From NCBI GenBank assembly GCA_030761205.1, contig JAULJL010000004.1, forward strand, positions 24,153,172 through 24,217,171: DNA of 64,000 nucleotides. Direction: 5' to 3'. The notes beneath the pieces are model-generated. The model made no database searches. It saw only the letters and a list, made by a program, of their open reading frames with translations, and was not told where the DNA came from. Below are positions 1 through 12,852 of the stretch, piece by piece. The translations under genes were made by a program, and so were the position numbers. The stretch's first letter is position 1. The number at the start of each line of letters is the position of its first letter. The DNA is from Fremontodendron californicum. Taxonomy: Eukaryota; Streptophyta; Magnoliopsida; Malvales; Malvaceae.

Positions 1-3000
1 CTCAATAGTTTTGTTTCATGCATATTCGACCATTCCATTTTGTGTGCCTTGTATGTATATTTTTCTTTTGCTTCTTAGCTTGTTTATATGTCCATGTCAT
101 GAACTTGCGTATTCTGATTTTAGTATGCCATGTGCTCATGAAAATGCTATGATAAAAATGCCATCATATTGATCCATTACCATTCGACAATACCATGTTT
201 GTTTGCCTTGCATGTGCATTTTTCTTTTGTTTCTTAACTTGTTTGCATTTCCATGTCATGAGCTTGTGTATTTTGATTTTGGTATGTTATATGTTATATA
301 AAATGTCATGACATTATGCATTTTAATATGGTTTTTCATGTACTTATGTCATTTACTAAATAGGATTGCATTAGAGTCTCATGTGACCATTTGGCCTCTT
401 CATGCATCCCTTGCCTTGTCATGCATTTGCATATTGTTTAGGTAACATGCTTTGCATTATCATATCTTGAAATTGTGTATTAGTTGTTGTTTGTTCCAGC
501 ATTGACATTAATTTCATGAGTCATTGTATGTTCATAGTATTGCTATGCATGCTCACTACATTTTAGGTCTAGGCCATATTGGTATTGCCATGCATATTGA
601 GTCTTAAATCACATTGGTATTGTCATGCATTAATATGCTATTTAGGTCTTAGGTCACATTAATTTTCATGTATATTTATAACATATTAGGTCGTAGTCAC
701 ATTTATATTATCAAGCATTGCATGCATATAGAGTTAGGATACCATTTATTGCCATGCAAATTCATGCTAGGCATTTAGATTGCTATGAATTGTCATGCAT
801 TTCCTTTACCATTTAGACCTTTAGACCATGCATTTCATACATTTCATTTTCTGTATGTTCATGCATTCCATGTTATTACCACTTGATTTGTGACTTAGGC
901 CAATTAATGGCTCAAAGTCATGCTCTCTAGAGCATACTTGTGGAAAATTAAGGAATTGTCAAATTGATCTTTCTACCTTTGTGATTTTTTTTACTTAGCC
1001 AATTTTGTCCAAGGTTTTTAAAATGTTTAGCTACTGTCCCTAGGTGTTAAGGATGATTTCCAACAATTTCCACTTTGGTTTTTGAATGAATTTAGCAAAG
1101 GAAGAAAAAAAATGTGTTTTGACAAGCAGTTTTTTTTCACCCAATACTTGAACATCTCCAATTTTTCTAGGCAGTCATCTTTAATCAAAAAATTAAGCCA
1201 CATTTTTCTCGTGTATATTTTCATGTTCTGAGTCTCCAGTATTTTTTTTTAGAATTTTTAAAAATAGGCTAAAAAATTGTGTGGCAAAATCGGACAGTAG
1301 AGGCAGATTTGAAATCAAAAGAGGAACTAGGGTTTAATTTGGCTAAGGCATTTAGAGGGGGTTGGGTAGAAGTTTTAGATATTGTCTTAGGGTAGTTTCT
1401 AAGCCTTTTTAAACATTGAAAATGATTTTATAAATCTCGGGTCAAGGATAGTTAAGTCCGGGATTTTAAACTTAGGAAATTAGAGCCATTTTAAAAAGGT
1501 TTGGTGAGGATTTTAATTTTTATTCAAATTTTTCTTCTAAATTATTTTCAAACAATCACAAAGTTTCATTTTTTTTTTAGAAAATCTAATTTGACATATT
1601 TTCCTAAGGTAGCCGGATATCTTTTTAGATATACGGATTTCTTTAATTAAAGGAAAAAAAAATACATTTTTCATGCATTGCATTTTCCATGTTCATGCAT
1701 TTTATTTAAATGTGTGATTTTTGCTATGATATTTTCCATGATATTATTATTATTTTAATTCACATTTTATGATATTATATTTGTTTGCCATATGATTTTT
1801 TTTAATGTTTCATGATATCCTATGCTTTTTTTTTTTATTTAGTTATTTTGTCACATTGTTTAGCATATACTATGTTCATACATTATTATTTTTATTAGTA
1901 TTTTCATGCATATTATATATTAGCATTATTTTAATTCCATGTCATTTCTTGTCATTTAGATCATATTCCATGTCATTTAGGTTATTTCATTTATAACATG
2001 CCATGTCATTTAAAATATGCCATATCATTTAGAATTGCCATGTCATTTAAATCTTTTTATCTCATTTAGAATATACCATGATACTTAGGATATTTTTTTT
2101 TACCTAGAATATACTATGTCATTTGTATTATGTCATGTCATTTAGGTTGCATTATATTTTCTAGATTTTCCATGTCATTTTGTTTATGTCATACATGTTC
2201 ATGTTCATATTTTTAAATGTTTTGAAAAAAAATAATGATTTTCAATAAAAAATAAAGATATTCCTGAGTTAAAATAATTCATGAGTTCTCTACCGGGTTT
2301 GCTGGAGGGAATATCATCAATTATCATTAATAAAGGAATATCTTTCTTTCAAAAAATGAGAATGATTCGAAAAGTTTTCCAAATGAATAAAAATTTCTAT
2401 ATTTTACCGATTTTGTCGGGGAATATAGGAAAATTTTGAATTAATAAATTTCGGATCATTTTCAATTAAAAATGGAATTATTTTTCTTAAAATTGGGAAT
2501 TAACTTGAAATACTAAATTAAAAACCAACGTTTTACCGAGACTTGGGATAACACGCAATTAATAAGGTACCGGTTTATACGGGCGTTGCGGGGATGCTAA
2601 TCCTTCCCTGCACATAACCGACTCTCGAACCCGCTTCTTTGATTTCTCTGGTTTATAACACAGACCTGAAATTGGTTTTAAAAAATATTTTAATTAATTT
2701 TAAAATGTTTTACAAAACCGGTTTTAATAGGTGGCCGAACACACCTAGCTAAAAAAGATTGGTGGCGACTCCATGTCTTTTTACGAGGTCGTTTTCATAC
2801 CCTCGATCTTTTATTATTTCTAGAAGAATTAAGTCTTCTTTTCCTCTACTTTTGTTTCCCCTCACTTGAACGGTTCCCCGCGATCCGGGATTACGTATCG
2901 ATACCTTCGTTTTTCTAGAGGAATTAAGTCGACTTTTCCTCCTTTTTTTTTAATGTCATGCCTAAGCAAAACAAAAAATAAAGTCTTGCGATGAGACTTG

Positions 3001-3034
3001 TTATTCGTCTTTATTTTTTTTAGGGTTGCGGCAC
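1..3034 (+). mobile_element. Right part of Ogre/Tat-type LTR (element G)
   Basis: No gene is visible here. The sequence matches, block by block, the second half of the other plus-strand LTRs in this window: CATGCATT-rich stretches, a run of CATGTCATTTAG-like units near 1940-2200, the block around 2290-2350 with the phrase tctctaccgggtttgctgg, and the end block with taggtggccg and attggtggcgactcc near 2700-2770. It closes at about 3034 with a variant of the family end (ttgcggcaca instead of ttgcgaca). No tRNA-Arg primer site follows, so this is either a 3' LTR or a solo LTR. Its start lies left of the window. What follows belongs to a different, minus-strand LTR (F), so G probably inserted into F. 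Confidence 0.75.
24..330 (+). repeat. 158-bp direct repeat inside LTR G
   Basis: Two diverged copies start with attcgacc at 24 and attcgaca at 182, an offset of 158 bp. Each runs through a ttgcct, tttttcttttg and ccatgtcatgagctt-like series. The minus-strand LTR D carries a similar pair (about 33410-33720), so this is a property of the LTR family and not a chance duplication. Confidence 0.6.
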
Positions 3035-4390
3035 AATTTTTAAAGAGAAAAGACCAAAATGATCGAATAACCTTAGTGTAAAAATCCAAGTTTTTGCTTG
3101 ATTTTGAAGCTCGTTTTACCTACCCATGATCCGATTTTCTTAAAACCTATTTTTAAACTTTAAAAGATAATGAAAAAACCTCTAAATAGTAACCAAAGGT
3201 CTCAACCAGCCCCTCCCTCTTTGCATAAAAAAAATCGAAACCTTTGTTAGTTTAAAGTTAGTTCTAACTTCAAAGACCCAGTTTTACTAAACTATTTTTT
3301 AGACCCTTAAAAAAATTCAAAAAAATCTAAATAAATAAAATTAGGTTCGGCTAAGGGTGAACTAAATGAGGTTAAAACAGTTTTTTATTTGGACAAAAAT
3401 GCATATGATTAATATTGCCCAAAATCAGCAAATCTAACTTTTAAAAAATTGCTTTTTCCATCTAGTTTGAAAACGAGATTTATGCTATGGACCATTGGTT
3501 GATCTTAGTCAAAATCATGTTGGAAATAGTTTGAAAACATGATTTATAGTAGACAAAAATGATTGGCTCAAGGCTAGCCTCTTGGATGTAAATCCGACTT
3601 AACCATCACTTGTTAGAAACCAAGATCATCAAGCTCTTAATCATTCTTTTACAAAGAAAATGATATATGCAAAACGAAGTATGCTCCACAATAAACTCAT
3701 ATCTAGCAGAGTATGCATATGAAGATGACAATATATAAGCAAGAAAATATAAACAAGCAAAGAAAATAAAGATTGGCTCAAGGTTGGCCCCTTGGATGCT
3801 AGGTCCGGCTTAACCATCACTTGGTAGAAACCAAGACCATCAAACTCACAAACCTTAATTTTCAATAAGGAAAAACAAAGTAAACTTATCAATCAATCAC
3901 AATGAACATCAATATACCAAAAATCAAAAGAAGGCATGAAGCAAAACTTGGTAAAAACATGAACATAGGTGGCAACAATGAAGAAAAGCAAAGAAACACT
4001 TTGTAAAAAGTTTGTAATTTTCAAAAAAAGAAGAGAAGAAGAGAAGTCCTTAAAAACCTTTTGAAAACCTTGTTTTCAAGAAGAAAATCAAAGAAAATGA
4101 AATAGATCATGAAGAAGAAATAAAAACCATGAAGGAAAAGAGGTAGAGACTACCTTACTTTTGGCAAAAAACTTAGCAAAACCCTTTTTTTCTCTCCTTT
4201 TTCCTCCTTTCTTTTTTTTTTTTCTTTTTTTTTTCCCTTCTTCTTTAGGATTTTTAGGGGCTGTTGCCTTCCCCTCTTAAAGTGCTTGGCTGAATGGAGC
4301 ATATTTTGCCCTTGGTCATGCTTTTTTCATTTGTCAAATGGTCCCCCCTTCCATATGGTCATCTTTTCCTATTCTTTAGGACCGAGTATC
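3035..4390 (-). mobile_element. LTR F, inner part, minus strand (diverged Tat-like family)
   Basis: There is no gene here. Read on the minus strand, the stretch has the same order of blocks as the Ogre-type LTRs: a purine-rich part, a motif like ggtagtctctacctc, poly-T-rich leader-like sequence, then a degenerate block containing tttaaaaataggttttaag and ggatcatgggtaggt near the left end. Similarity to A, B and E is weak, so I call it a different family. It continues at 12853-14098 beyond the inserted copia-type element. Its left end is cut where LTR G ends. The pyrimidine run at 4190-4250 is simple sequence. Confidence 0.5.
3561..3860 (-). repeat. Direct repeat with 210-bp spacing in LTR F
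   Basis: The phrase gattggctcaagg begins at 3561 and again at 3771. Both are followed by a cttggatg, taaccatcactt, agaaaccaaga and atcaa series of about 85 bp. The second copy ends near 3860. Confidence 0.65.
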
Positions 4391-6614
4391 TGTTGGGTTA
4401 TGCTACTCTCGGGCTCATGCTTAAACATAATAATCAAAGTGCAGCGGAAGTAAACAAAGAAGCACCTGGAGTACAACAGGATCATAAGTTTGTGTTTAGC
4501 ATAGGTTTATAGCATTCAAAACAAAATAAATCACCCATATGATTTAGAAGTTACCTACTTAAGATATCGTAACCTTAAGTTGCAGATCCAAATCCCAATT
4601 TGCTCTCAAGGCCAAGATCCAATTCGAACAAAATCACAAGAAGCACAATTGTCCTTCCTCTAGAGCTAGTCCACACGAACAGTTGATGAATCCTTCTCTA
4701 AGGTATGGTGATTCACTTGTGCTAGCAAGTTGATCCTAAGATCACAGTAAAAAGATCTATATATTGTGTTTATCTTCCTAAATCAATCTCACTCAACAAG
4801 GTGAAGAAGCGGCAAGAAAACACCAAGGACAAGAGGAATTACGGCAAGCACAAATTCTGCAAGAAGGTGGCGATATGCTATTTTTTCTAGGCTGGGGTTC
4901 TCTTCTTGAAACCAACTTTCATTCAAGAAAAAGTCAGAATATTGCAAGTAGAATTACAAGCTTAGGTTGTGGCTAGAGCCTCTATATATGATATATAAGT
5001 AGGCGCAAACCCTAACCCCTCTCCCTAAGCTTGGTCGGCCCCTATAGCTTGTTGCACAAGATTTTCATTAATCCACTTGGACTTAAACTATTTAAATCTA
5101 AAATGGATCAGTAGGCCCAATATATTATCTAATAATATTAATGGTCCATTAACCTTAATGCCTTAAGTTGGGCCAACCATCCTTTGTGGACAGTCCTAAA
5201 TTAGAATAGTCACTTTGGATCCATTCTAATTTATCATGCTTATTTATTGGATAGATTAATTTCCAAACAAAAGTAATTTAATTCTCAATTAAATTTCTTT
5301 CTCCTCATGAACAATTCATGTTATTAATCTATTAATATCATCTCATTACATTATTCCAATATAGCATAGTCATTCGAAATTCACCTTGTACATCACTATG
5401 TCAAAGTCGACTATACTAGATAAGACTTCTTGATTCCTCTTATCTCATTAAGACATTGTCCTTGGATTTCTCAAATATCAATTATGTCTTAATCTCTCTC
5501 AATTGAACTTCTTCAATTATGTCCTCAATATAGATCTTTTTTCCATTAAGTTTTACATTAATAGAATACCATGTTTAATTCATACATATCTGTTCTTATG
5601 TGTGTGACCTTCTAGGTTCCCAATATGTTGGCAATGAACATAAGTTCATCTCATTAATTGTTTTCGTAGATCATGAGCGAGATCTAGCAATCCATCATGA
5701 CCACCCAAATATTGTGAAGTCAGCGTGACTTTTTAGAACCTTTCAGCAATCAGCCTATCAGTGTAATACAGTCATTTCACCATATATCCCGGATAGCACA
5801 TGAGCATGGTGCAGTGTCTACTCATGATCAATCCATATTATTTATTCGCAACTTATGATTAACCTTATGAATTTAGAGAAACAACTTTCTCCTAAATCTA
5901 TCATGCTTTGGCCAAAGACTTAATCAAGTTAATTGTAGTCAAGAACAAACAAGATATGACTCCAATATCACAAGGAATGGTGAATCCTCTCTGGATCACT
6001 CATTCATCTTCGTATGGTTCATGTCATACCCAATAACACCCTACTATAAGCATCCTCGTGTTTGGGACCCGTTCGTGATGAAATCTAAGTATTACACTCT
6101 CCATACAAGATGACCTGGTATCACAAGTCTGAGGACTAATTTACACGACTGGTACTAAGAGAAGATTATCATAGACACTAGAGTGATATTAACAAATAAA
6201 GTTCTCTTGGCAGGCCATGTTCAGATAACTTGTTCAATAGACAAGCACCTATATGTTATCCCAAGTATCCCATACTTCAACTTGTATGAGATCGATTGCT
6301 TACTTCATAAGTAAGAAGGCTTAACATATAATAGTCTTTGAGCATTGTCAATGCCCCGTCTTGGTAATACGATGACCAGGAACAGTTTGAGGAACAAGGT
6401 TTTGATGCATAAGGATCTCATAATTATAACTCCTTATAATTCCTTTGCAAGGCCATTATGTTCCATGGGCTTCTTCCGATTAGTACTTAATAACTCCTTA
6501 TTATTGTACTAACATGAAGGAAAACCTTGTATCACTATCTTCATAGTGAAAGGTATGCTTTATTGACTGTGTATCCCAAGCTCAATCTAATTGGCTCTAG
6601 GGCATACACCAACA
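4391..6614 (-). repeat. 3' LTR of the TR-GAG element
   Basis: Length is 2224 bp, unusually long for a copia-type LTR. It is closely similar to 10636-12852 across the whole length with scattered substitutions and small indels. On the minus strand a TATA-like stretch (TTATATATCATATATAG) lies around 4983-5000. The short open frames inside it are not conserved genes. Confidence 0.85.
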
Positions 6615-6626
6615 ATCTCCCACTTG
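6615..6626 (-). other. Polypurine tract of the TR-GAG element
   Basis: On the minus strand the sequence reads CAAGTGGGAGAT and directly abuts the TGTTGG start of the 3' LTR. This is the usual form and place of the plus-strand primer in plant copia elements. Confidence 0.75.
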
Positions 6627-7437
6627 CAATAAGCCAATCATTAACGCATCCAATGCCGAACCCGTTTGATTAGCAATTGTGTCTCTACAAGGACATTGCT
6701 TAAGTGCATCAAGAATATACTTTGTCATATACATGATAATCTCATTATCAAGGTTAATAATTAGAATCACAACGAGATCTAGATTCCATTCAAATGCCTC
6801 AGTTGTTTCCATAACAAGTATTGGAATTTACTTATTAGCAAATAGCTAATGATCTAATTATAACTCCTTTTGCAAGCCAAAACAAAATAGTTAATCTTAA
6901 AAACCTATAATATAAACGTGCAATCCTTTCAAGTTTGGAATGTTTCCAACTAATTGCATTTTTCAAAAATGGCAATTTATCATAACCATTTATCATTCAA
7001 AGAGTTATTAATAGCTCCCACTAAATCCTACATGTGTAGATGTTAAGGGATCATTTCAATAACAATTCGAATTCCATATCACTAAGCTAAATAGTATTCA
7101 TAAACTTTGCAAGTTGTATAATATATAAGACTATGTTATAGAACAATTCTATAACTGATTTATTTAAGAGGAAATTAAATAAGCATGGCATCCAATGCCA
7201 GCAAAGCAATATGTTTCAAAATCATAAATTAAATATCCTCAACATTGGCCTATAATTCCAATAAAACATTAAATGTTTCTAAATAAATCATAAATAAATG
7301 TCTTATTAAAAATCCATAAGATCAGCAAGCTCTGATGTAGCATCAAAATCGGTTGCCATCTTCATGGTTCAGCTTCACTGCTCCTTTCCTTTGGTCCCTA
7401 CAATATGTCATACATATTTAATACCAAATGATAGGTA
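6627..7437 (-). other. Non-coding stretch between gag and 3' LTR of TR-GAG
   Basis: About 810 bp of AT-rich sequence with no open frame resembling protease, integrase or RT. An autonomous copia element would have over 3 kb of pol here. Confidence 0.6.
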
Positions 7438-8312
7438 TCATATACCAAGATGAGTGAACAATATTATACCTGAAGTTGAAACTCCTTTCAGCTTCTTTTC
7501 CTTGTTAGACTCAAGGTACTCCTTGCAATTACGCCTCCAATGACCAGTTTTCCCACAATGAAAGCAAGCTTTGTTAGCATTATCCTTATCCTTTGCTTCC
7601 TTCACAACACCATCACCGGGCTTCAAACTCTTTGAAGCAGGAGGTACATCCCATCTAGTCTTTCTTTTCTTCTTACCTTTCGGTTTAGATGAAGAGACTA
7701 AATGGACATATGACTTGTCCTTAACAATGGTTTGTTCGGCCTGTGTGAGCATATTCAGCAACCCATAAAGGGTAGCCTCCAAGTGGTTCATGTTGAAGTT
7801 CAACACAAACTGTGAATAGCTTTCAGGTAGTGAAGTAAGGATTAGATCAATGCTTAGATCATGATCCATAACCCATCCAATCTGCTCCAAATAGGTAATA
7901 TACCCTATCATCTTAAGCACATAAGGCCTCACTGGGCTTCCCTCTGACATCTTTGTTTGGAACAATTCCTTTGAGATGTCAAATATCTCAGTGTGATTCT
8001 CCTTAGCGAACAATTCTCTAAGGTTAAGGACGATATCCTGAGCATGGCCTCATGCTGCTTTTGGAAATCGGGTGCCATACTAGCCAACATCACACATGTT
8101 ATTTGTACGAGATCGTCTCTATGAACTCTATAGGCCACCCTTTCCTCCTTAGTTGCATCAGCAGCAGGCTCATCTGGAATTGGCTCATCAAGAACATAAG
8201 CCTTCTTTTCCTGTGTCAAGACAATCTTGACATTGCGAAACCAGTCAACGAAGTTTGGCCCAGTTAATTTATTAGCATCAAGTATGCTTCTCAGTGATAA
8301 TGCATTTTCCAT
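7438..8312 (-). pseudogene. copia-type Gag, one frameshift
   Basis: This would form the nucleocapsid that packages the element RNA in cytoplasmic particles. The first frame starts at 8312 (MENALSLRSILDANKLTG), the usual opening of plant copia Gag (gag N-terminal and UBN2-type region). It runs to about 8030, where the frame shifts. The second frame (to 7438) carries the UBN2-like core, with phrases such as LTSLPESYSQF and MLTQAEQ, a lysine-rich linker, and one CCHC zinc knuckle, CFHCGKTGHWRRNC. Frame two stops soon after the knuckle and no protease follows. The total of about 290 residues is close to the Gag part of normal copia polyproteins. A shift plus lack of pol means this copy is non-autonomous twice over. 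Confidence 0.85.
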
Positions 8313-10617
8313 TTTAGCGTTTATATCCTATATGAATCAAAACATTTAATAGTCAATAAATAGCAAGTAGTAATCATTTATGTAAGGCTTTAATACTTAA
8401 ATGATTATTCTCATTATTTTAACAAAATAATAGCCCTCAACTACTATCTCAAGAAATTTAACTCTTAAACTTTCTTAATGAGCTAGGACCCCTTTCATTC
8501 CAGCATAACCTTAAGTGACTCAACAAGCTATATTGAAACTAATTGAGTAGGTAACTTAATTTACCAATTACATCTCTATGCAACTCCTAGATCTAGTTAG
8601 ATGACAACTCTTTGCCTAAATACATCATATGCATTTCGCCTAAGTTTGCCTCTAAATGTCATGTGATCAAGTTTGACGCATCCGGATTACATAACACTTA
8701 GTTAAGTAAGACCCACCTTCAATAACTCAAACATGTTCGTACATAAGTTTGACCTTGAGTGACTCAACAAGCCTCCGAATGGAAGAACTCTGGTTATCTT
8801 GTTATGATGGTGGAAGACAACTTATCATGCATACCATGGACTCAATATAATTTAATGAGGGATTTCATTTAACTCTTATAAAGGTCTCACTGATTTCATA
8901 CTTGATTGACATGCATAGCATTCATTTAATTACATACATCACATATATATAATTCAAAATAAATCTATCACATGCAATCTACTAGGATGATTATGGACTT
9001 AATTCTAATCTAGTTTCCTTGAGCCATTAGGAAACTAGTTGGTCAAATTCCTAGGGGATACCATACATAGTCTTCGAAAGCTTTGTTGGTGATCTCCTTG
9101 GTTACTTCTTCTTGGTGCCATATCTCTCTACAAACTTGGAATTTAAATAAATTCTACTTCCTATCCTAAATCTAAATCTATAAAGAATATAACAATTACA
9201 TTGCTTTATCAGAAGCCTCGAGTTACATTCGAGGGGAGTTAGATGAGAAGAGAATTTACAACTCCAGAATGAAAAAGAGAAGACAGGGTGCGCAGACCCT
9301 ATTTATAAAATACCAATAAGAAAATTCAACCATACATTCCCTAGTCATACTAAGGTCTAGTCCATAATCATCCTTCACGCATACATAATCAAATTATAAG
9401 CATGAATTAAAAACATGCATAGTCAACATCACTTGGTGATCTTGTGTACTATTTGCATAAATGTCACCAAATAAATTTGAGACAATTTATCACTTCATTC
9501 TAGCAATTTTGGTTCCACCTATTAAAACACTCTTAATAAAATCTTAACAATTAAGAAAGCTATCTTGAAATCGGACTTTACCTAACTTTTAGGTTGCTTG
9601 GCTTAATTAGGACAAAACATTCTAGCATATCCTAAACATTTTAGGACATCTCATTGTCTTATACCGAGTCTTTAAGTTTGCAATTCATCATAACTCTTTA
9701 GGAACTTAAAGTCTTATTAGGTAACTCTTACCTAATCATACTATAAGTCTCTCCTAACATTTAGGATACACACTCCCACTAGGAAAAGGTTTCCTTGTTG
9801 AAGTAGGACTCTAACTCTTAGTGTCCTAGGCTCAGGCAATCTCTTTGGCCATCGAATGGCCGCTTCCAGCCTGTGATCAGACTATTGTATACCATCTACT
9901 ATGGCTACTGGATGCCCTAAAAAGAGCTTGCTGGCCGCCCCTCAGCTGCACTCAATTCGGCAACAATTGCCTCTTTGGTGCCGGGGTTCGACCTACTAAC
10001 GTGCAGCAACAATTGCCGCTTTATCCAATCATGTTCCATGCCTAAACCAGCCATCATAGATGAATCATATTCACCTTAGATGCTGTCCAAAATTCCTAGC
10101 AAACATGTGGAACATTTCCACACTTATGCTCGACTTTTATGGCATGCAAACACCTACAAAACAGTCCATAAAATTTAAGCATTGTAGTAACAATGTTTCA
10201 TGTCCAAAAATATTCGCTTAAACGTTTTGAGCTCAAATAAATTTTGTAACTGCAATGACAGCATGTAATATAAAATTTCCATATCTGAAACATTTAAAAA
10301 ATCAATTTTATATCATCCCCAAATCAGCTTACAAAACTTGACTCAAAACTATGCTTTTGACATCAAAACTTGTCGGATTTACTAAGACATGTCATGGCTT
10401 TAATCCTTGTTGATTAAAACAATTTTAATCTACCGTTTAAACAATTTTAAACATGATTAAAGTCATATATAGCTTCTGTCCAGATTTGACAAAATTAAAG
10501 AAAACTATTTTTCTTTTAAATCCTTAGGAACCGAAAACATGCTAAAATCAATACACAAAACAATAACTTGTTTGTCACCAAGAATTGACATGCACAAACC
10601 TCATATACACAATAGAA
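8313..10617 (-). other. Long untranslated leader of TR-GAG
   Basis: About 2.3 kb between the PBS and the Gag start has no recognisable gene on either strand. It is AT-rich except for about 9840-10030, which is closer to balanced. The open frame there (9845-10045, plus) is short, antisense to the element and resembles nothing I know. A 2-kb leader is long for a copia element and is typical of non-coding fill in non-autonomous forms. Confidence 0.5.
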
Positions 10618-10635
10618 CTTGGGCTCTGATACCAC
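10618..10635 (-). other. Primer binding site, initiator tRNA-Met
   Basis: On the minus strand the sequence after the 5' LTR is g, then TGGTATCAGAGCCC. This is the standard site pairing with the 3' end of initiator tRNA-Met in plant copia elements, and it fixes the element's direction. Confidence 0.9.
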
Positions 10636-12852
10636 TGTTGGGTTATGCTACTATTGAGCTTGTGCTTAAACATAATAATCAAAGTGCAGCGGAAGTAAAC
10701 AAAGAAGCACCCGGAGTACAACAGGATCATAGGCTTGTGTTTAGCATAGGTTTATAGCATTCAAAACAAAATAAATCACCCATATGATTTAGAAGCTACC
10801 TACTTAAGATATTGTCACCTTAAGTTGCATATCCAAATTCCAATTTGCTCTCAAGTCCAAGATCCAATTCGAACAAGATCACAAGAAGCACAATTGTCCT
10901 TCCTCTAGAGCTAGTCCACACGAACAGTTGATGAATCCTTCTCTAAGGTATGGTGATTCACTTGTGCTAGAAAGTTGATCCTAAGATCACAATCAAAATA
11001 TCTATCTATTGTGTTTATCTTCCTAAATCAATCTCACTCAACAAGGTGAAGAAGCGGCAAGAAAACACCAAGGACAAGAGGAATTACGGCAAGCACAAAT
11101 TTTGTAGGGAGGTGGCGATATGCTATTTTTGCTAGGCTGGGGTTCTCTTCTTGAAACCAACTTTCTCTCAAGCAAAAATATGAATATCTCAAGTAGAATT
11201 ACAAGCTTAGGTTGCTGCTACAGCCTCTATATCTAATATATAAGTAGGCGCAAACCCTAACCCCTCTCCCTAAGCTTGGTCGGCCCCTATAGCTTGTTGC
11301 ACAAGATTTTCATTAATCCACTTAGACTTAAACTATTTAAATCTAAGATAGATCAATAGGCCCAATATATTATCTAATAATATTAATGGTCCACTAACCT
11401 TAATGCCTTAAGTTGGGCCAACCATCCTTAGTGGACATTCCTAAATTAGAATAGTCACTTTGGACCCATTCTAATTTATCATGCTTATATATTGGATAGA
11501 TTAATTTCCAAACGAAACTAATTTAATTCTCAATTAAATTTCTTTCTCCTCATGAACAATTGATGTTATTAATCTATTAATATCATCTCATGACATTATT
11601 TCAATATAGCATAGTCATTCGAAGTACATCACTATGTCAAAGTCGACTATACTAGATAAGACTTCTTGATTCCTCTTATCTCATTAAGACATTGTCCTTG
11701 GATTTCTCAAATCTCAATTATGTCTTAATCTCTCTCAATTGAACTTCTTCAATTATGTCCTCAATATAGATATTTTATTCTATTAAGTTTTACCTTAATA
11801 GAATACCATGTTTAATCCATACATATCTGTTCTTATGTGTGTGACCCTCTAAGTTCCTAATATGTTGGCAATTAACATAAGTTAATCTCATTAACTTGTT
11901 TTTATAGATCATGAGCGGGATCTAGCAACCCATCATGACCACCCATATATTGTAAAGTCAGCGTGACCTTTTAGAACCTTTCAGGAACCAGCCTGTCAAT
12001 GTAATACGGTCCTTTCACCATATATCTCGGATAACGCATGAGCATGGTGCAGTGTCCACTCATGATCAATCCATATTAGTTCTTCGCAACTTATGATTAA
12101 CTTTATGAATTTAGAGAAACAACTTTCTTCTAAATCCATCATGCTTTGGCCAAAGACTTAATCAAGTTAATCGTAGTCAAGAACAAACGAGATATGTGCC
12201 TAATATCACAAGGAGTGGTGAATTCTCTCTGGATCACTCATTCATCTTTGTATGGTTTGTGTCATACCCAATAACACCCTACCATAAGCATCCTCATGTT
12301 TGGGACCCGTTCGCGATGAAATCTAAGTATTACACTCTCCATACAAGGTGACCTGGTATCAGAAGTCTGAGGACTACTTTACATGACTGGTACTAAGAGA
12401 ACATTATCATAGACACTAGAGTGGTATTACCAAATGAAGTTCTCTTGGCGGGCCATGTTCAGTGAACTTGTTCAATAGACAAGCACCTATATGTTATCCC
12501 AAGTATCCCATACTTCAACCTGTATGAGATCGGTTGCTTACTTCATAAGTAAGAAGGCTTAACATATACTAGTCTTTGAGCATTGCCAATGCCCCATCTT
12601 GGCAATACGATGACCAGGAACAGTTTGAGGAACAAGGCTTTGATGCATAAGGATCTCATAATTATAACTCTTTATAATTCCTTTGAAATGCCATTATTTT
12701 CCATGGGCTTCATCCTATTAGTACTTAATAACTCCTTATTATTGTACTAACATGAAGAAAAACCTTGTATCACTATCTTCATAGTGAAGGGTATGCTTTA
12801 TTGACTATGTATCCCAAGCTCAATCTAATTGGATCTAGGGCATACACCAACA
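10636..12852 (-). repeat. 5' LTR of the TR-GAG element
   Basis: Length 2217 bp; partner of 4391-6614. On the minus strand it starts at 12852 with TGTTGGTGTATGCCC and ends at 10636. The promoter of the element should lie here; a TATA-like stretch is at about 11228-11245. Confidence 0.85.
11228..11245 (-). promoter_or_regulatory. Possible TATA box of the TR-GAG 5' LTR
   Basis: On the minus strand the sequence reads cttatatattagatatagagg. The same place in the 3' LTR is also a TATA-like run (about 4983-5000). The assignment rests on sequence alone; many AT-rich stretches exist nearby. Confidence 0.35.

Larger units (their letters stand above)
4391..12852 (-). mobile_element. Complete copia-type TR-GAG retrotransposon, minus strand
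   Basis: Two near-identical 2.2-kb repeats (4391-6614 and 10636-12852) bound a 4.0-kb interior. On the minus strand each LTR starts TGTTGGTGTATGCCC and ends AACCCAACA. The right repeat is the 5' LTR, followed by a PBS matching initiator tRNA-Met; the left repeat is the 3' LTR, preceded by the polypurine tract AAGTGGGAGAT. Flanks are gtatc (4386-4390) and gtatt (12853-12857), a 5-bp target duplication with one mismatch. The only recognisable gene is a Gag of the copia type; no protease, integrase, RT or RNase H is seen. This fits the known TR-GAG class (terminal repeats plus gag), which would depend on polymerase from another element. The element sits in LTR F. Confidence 0.85.

Noticed and set aside
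9845..10045. Small plus-strand gene in the TR-GAG leader
   Set aside because: 66 codons, antisense to the element, no known motif and no second copy.
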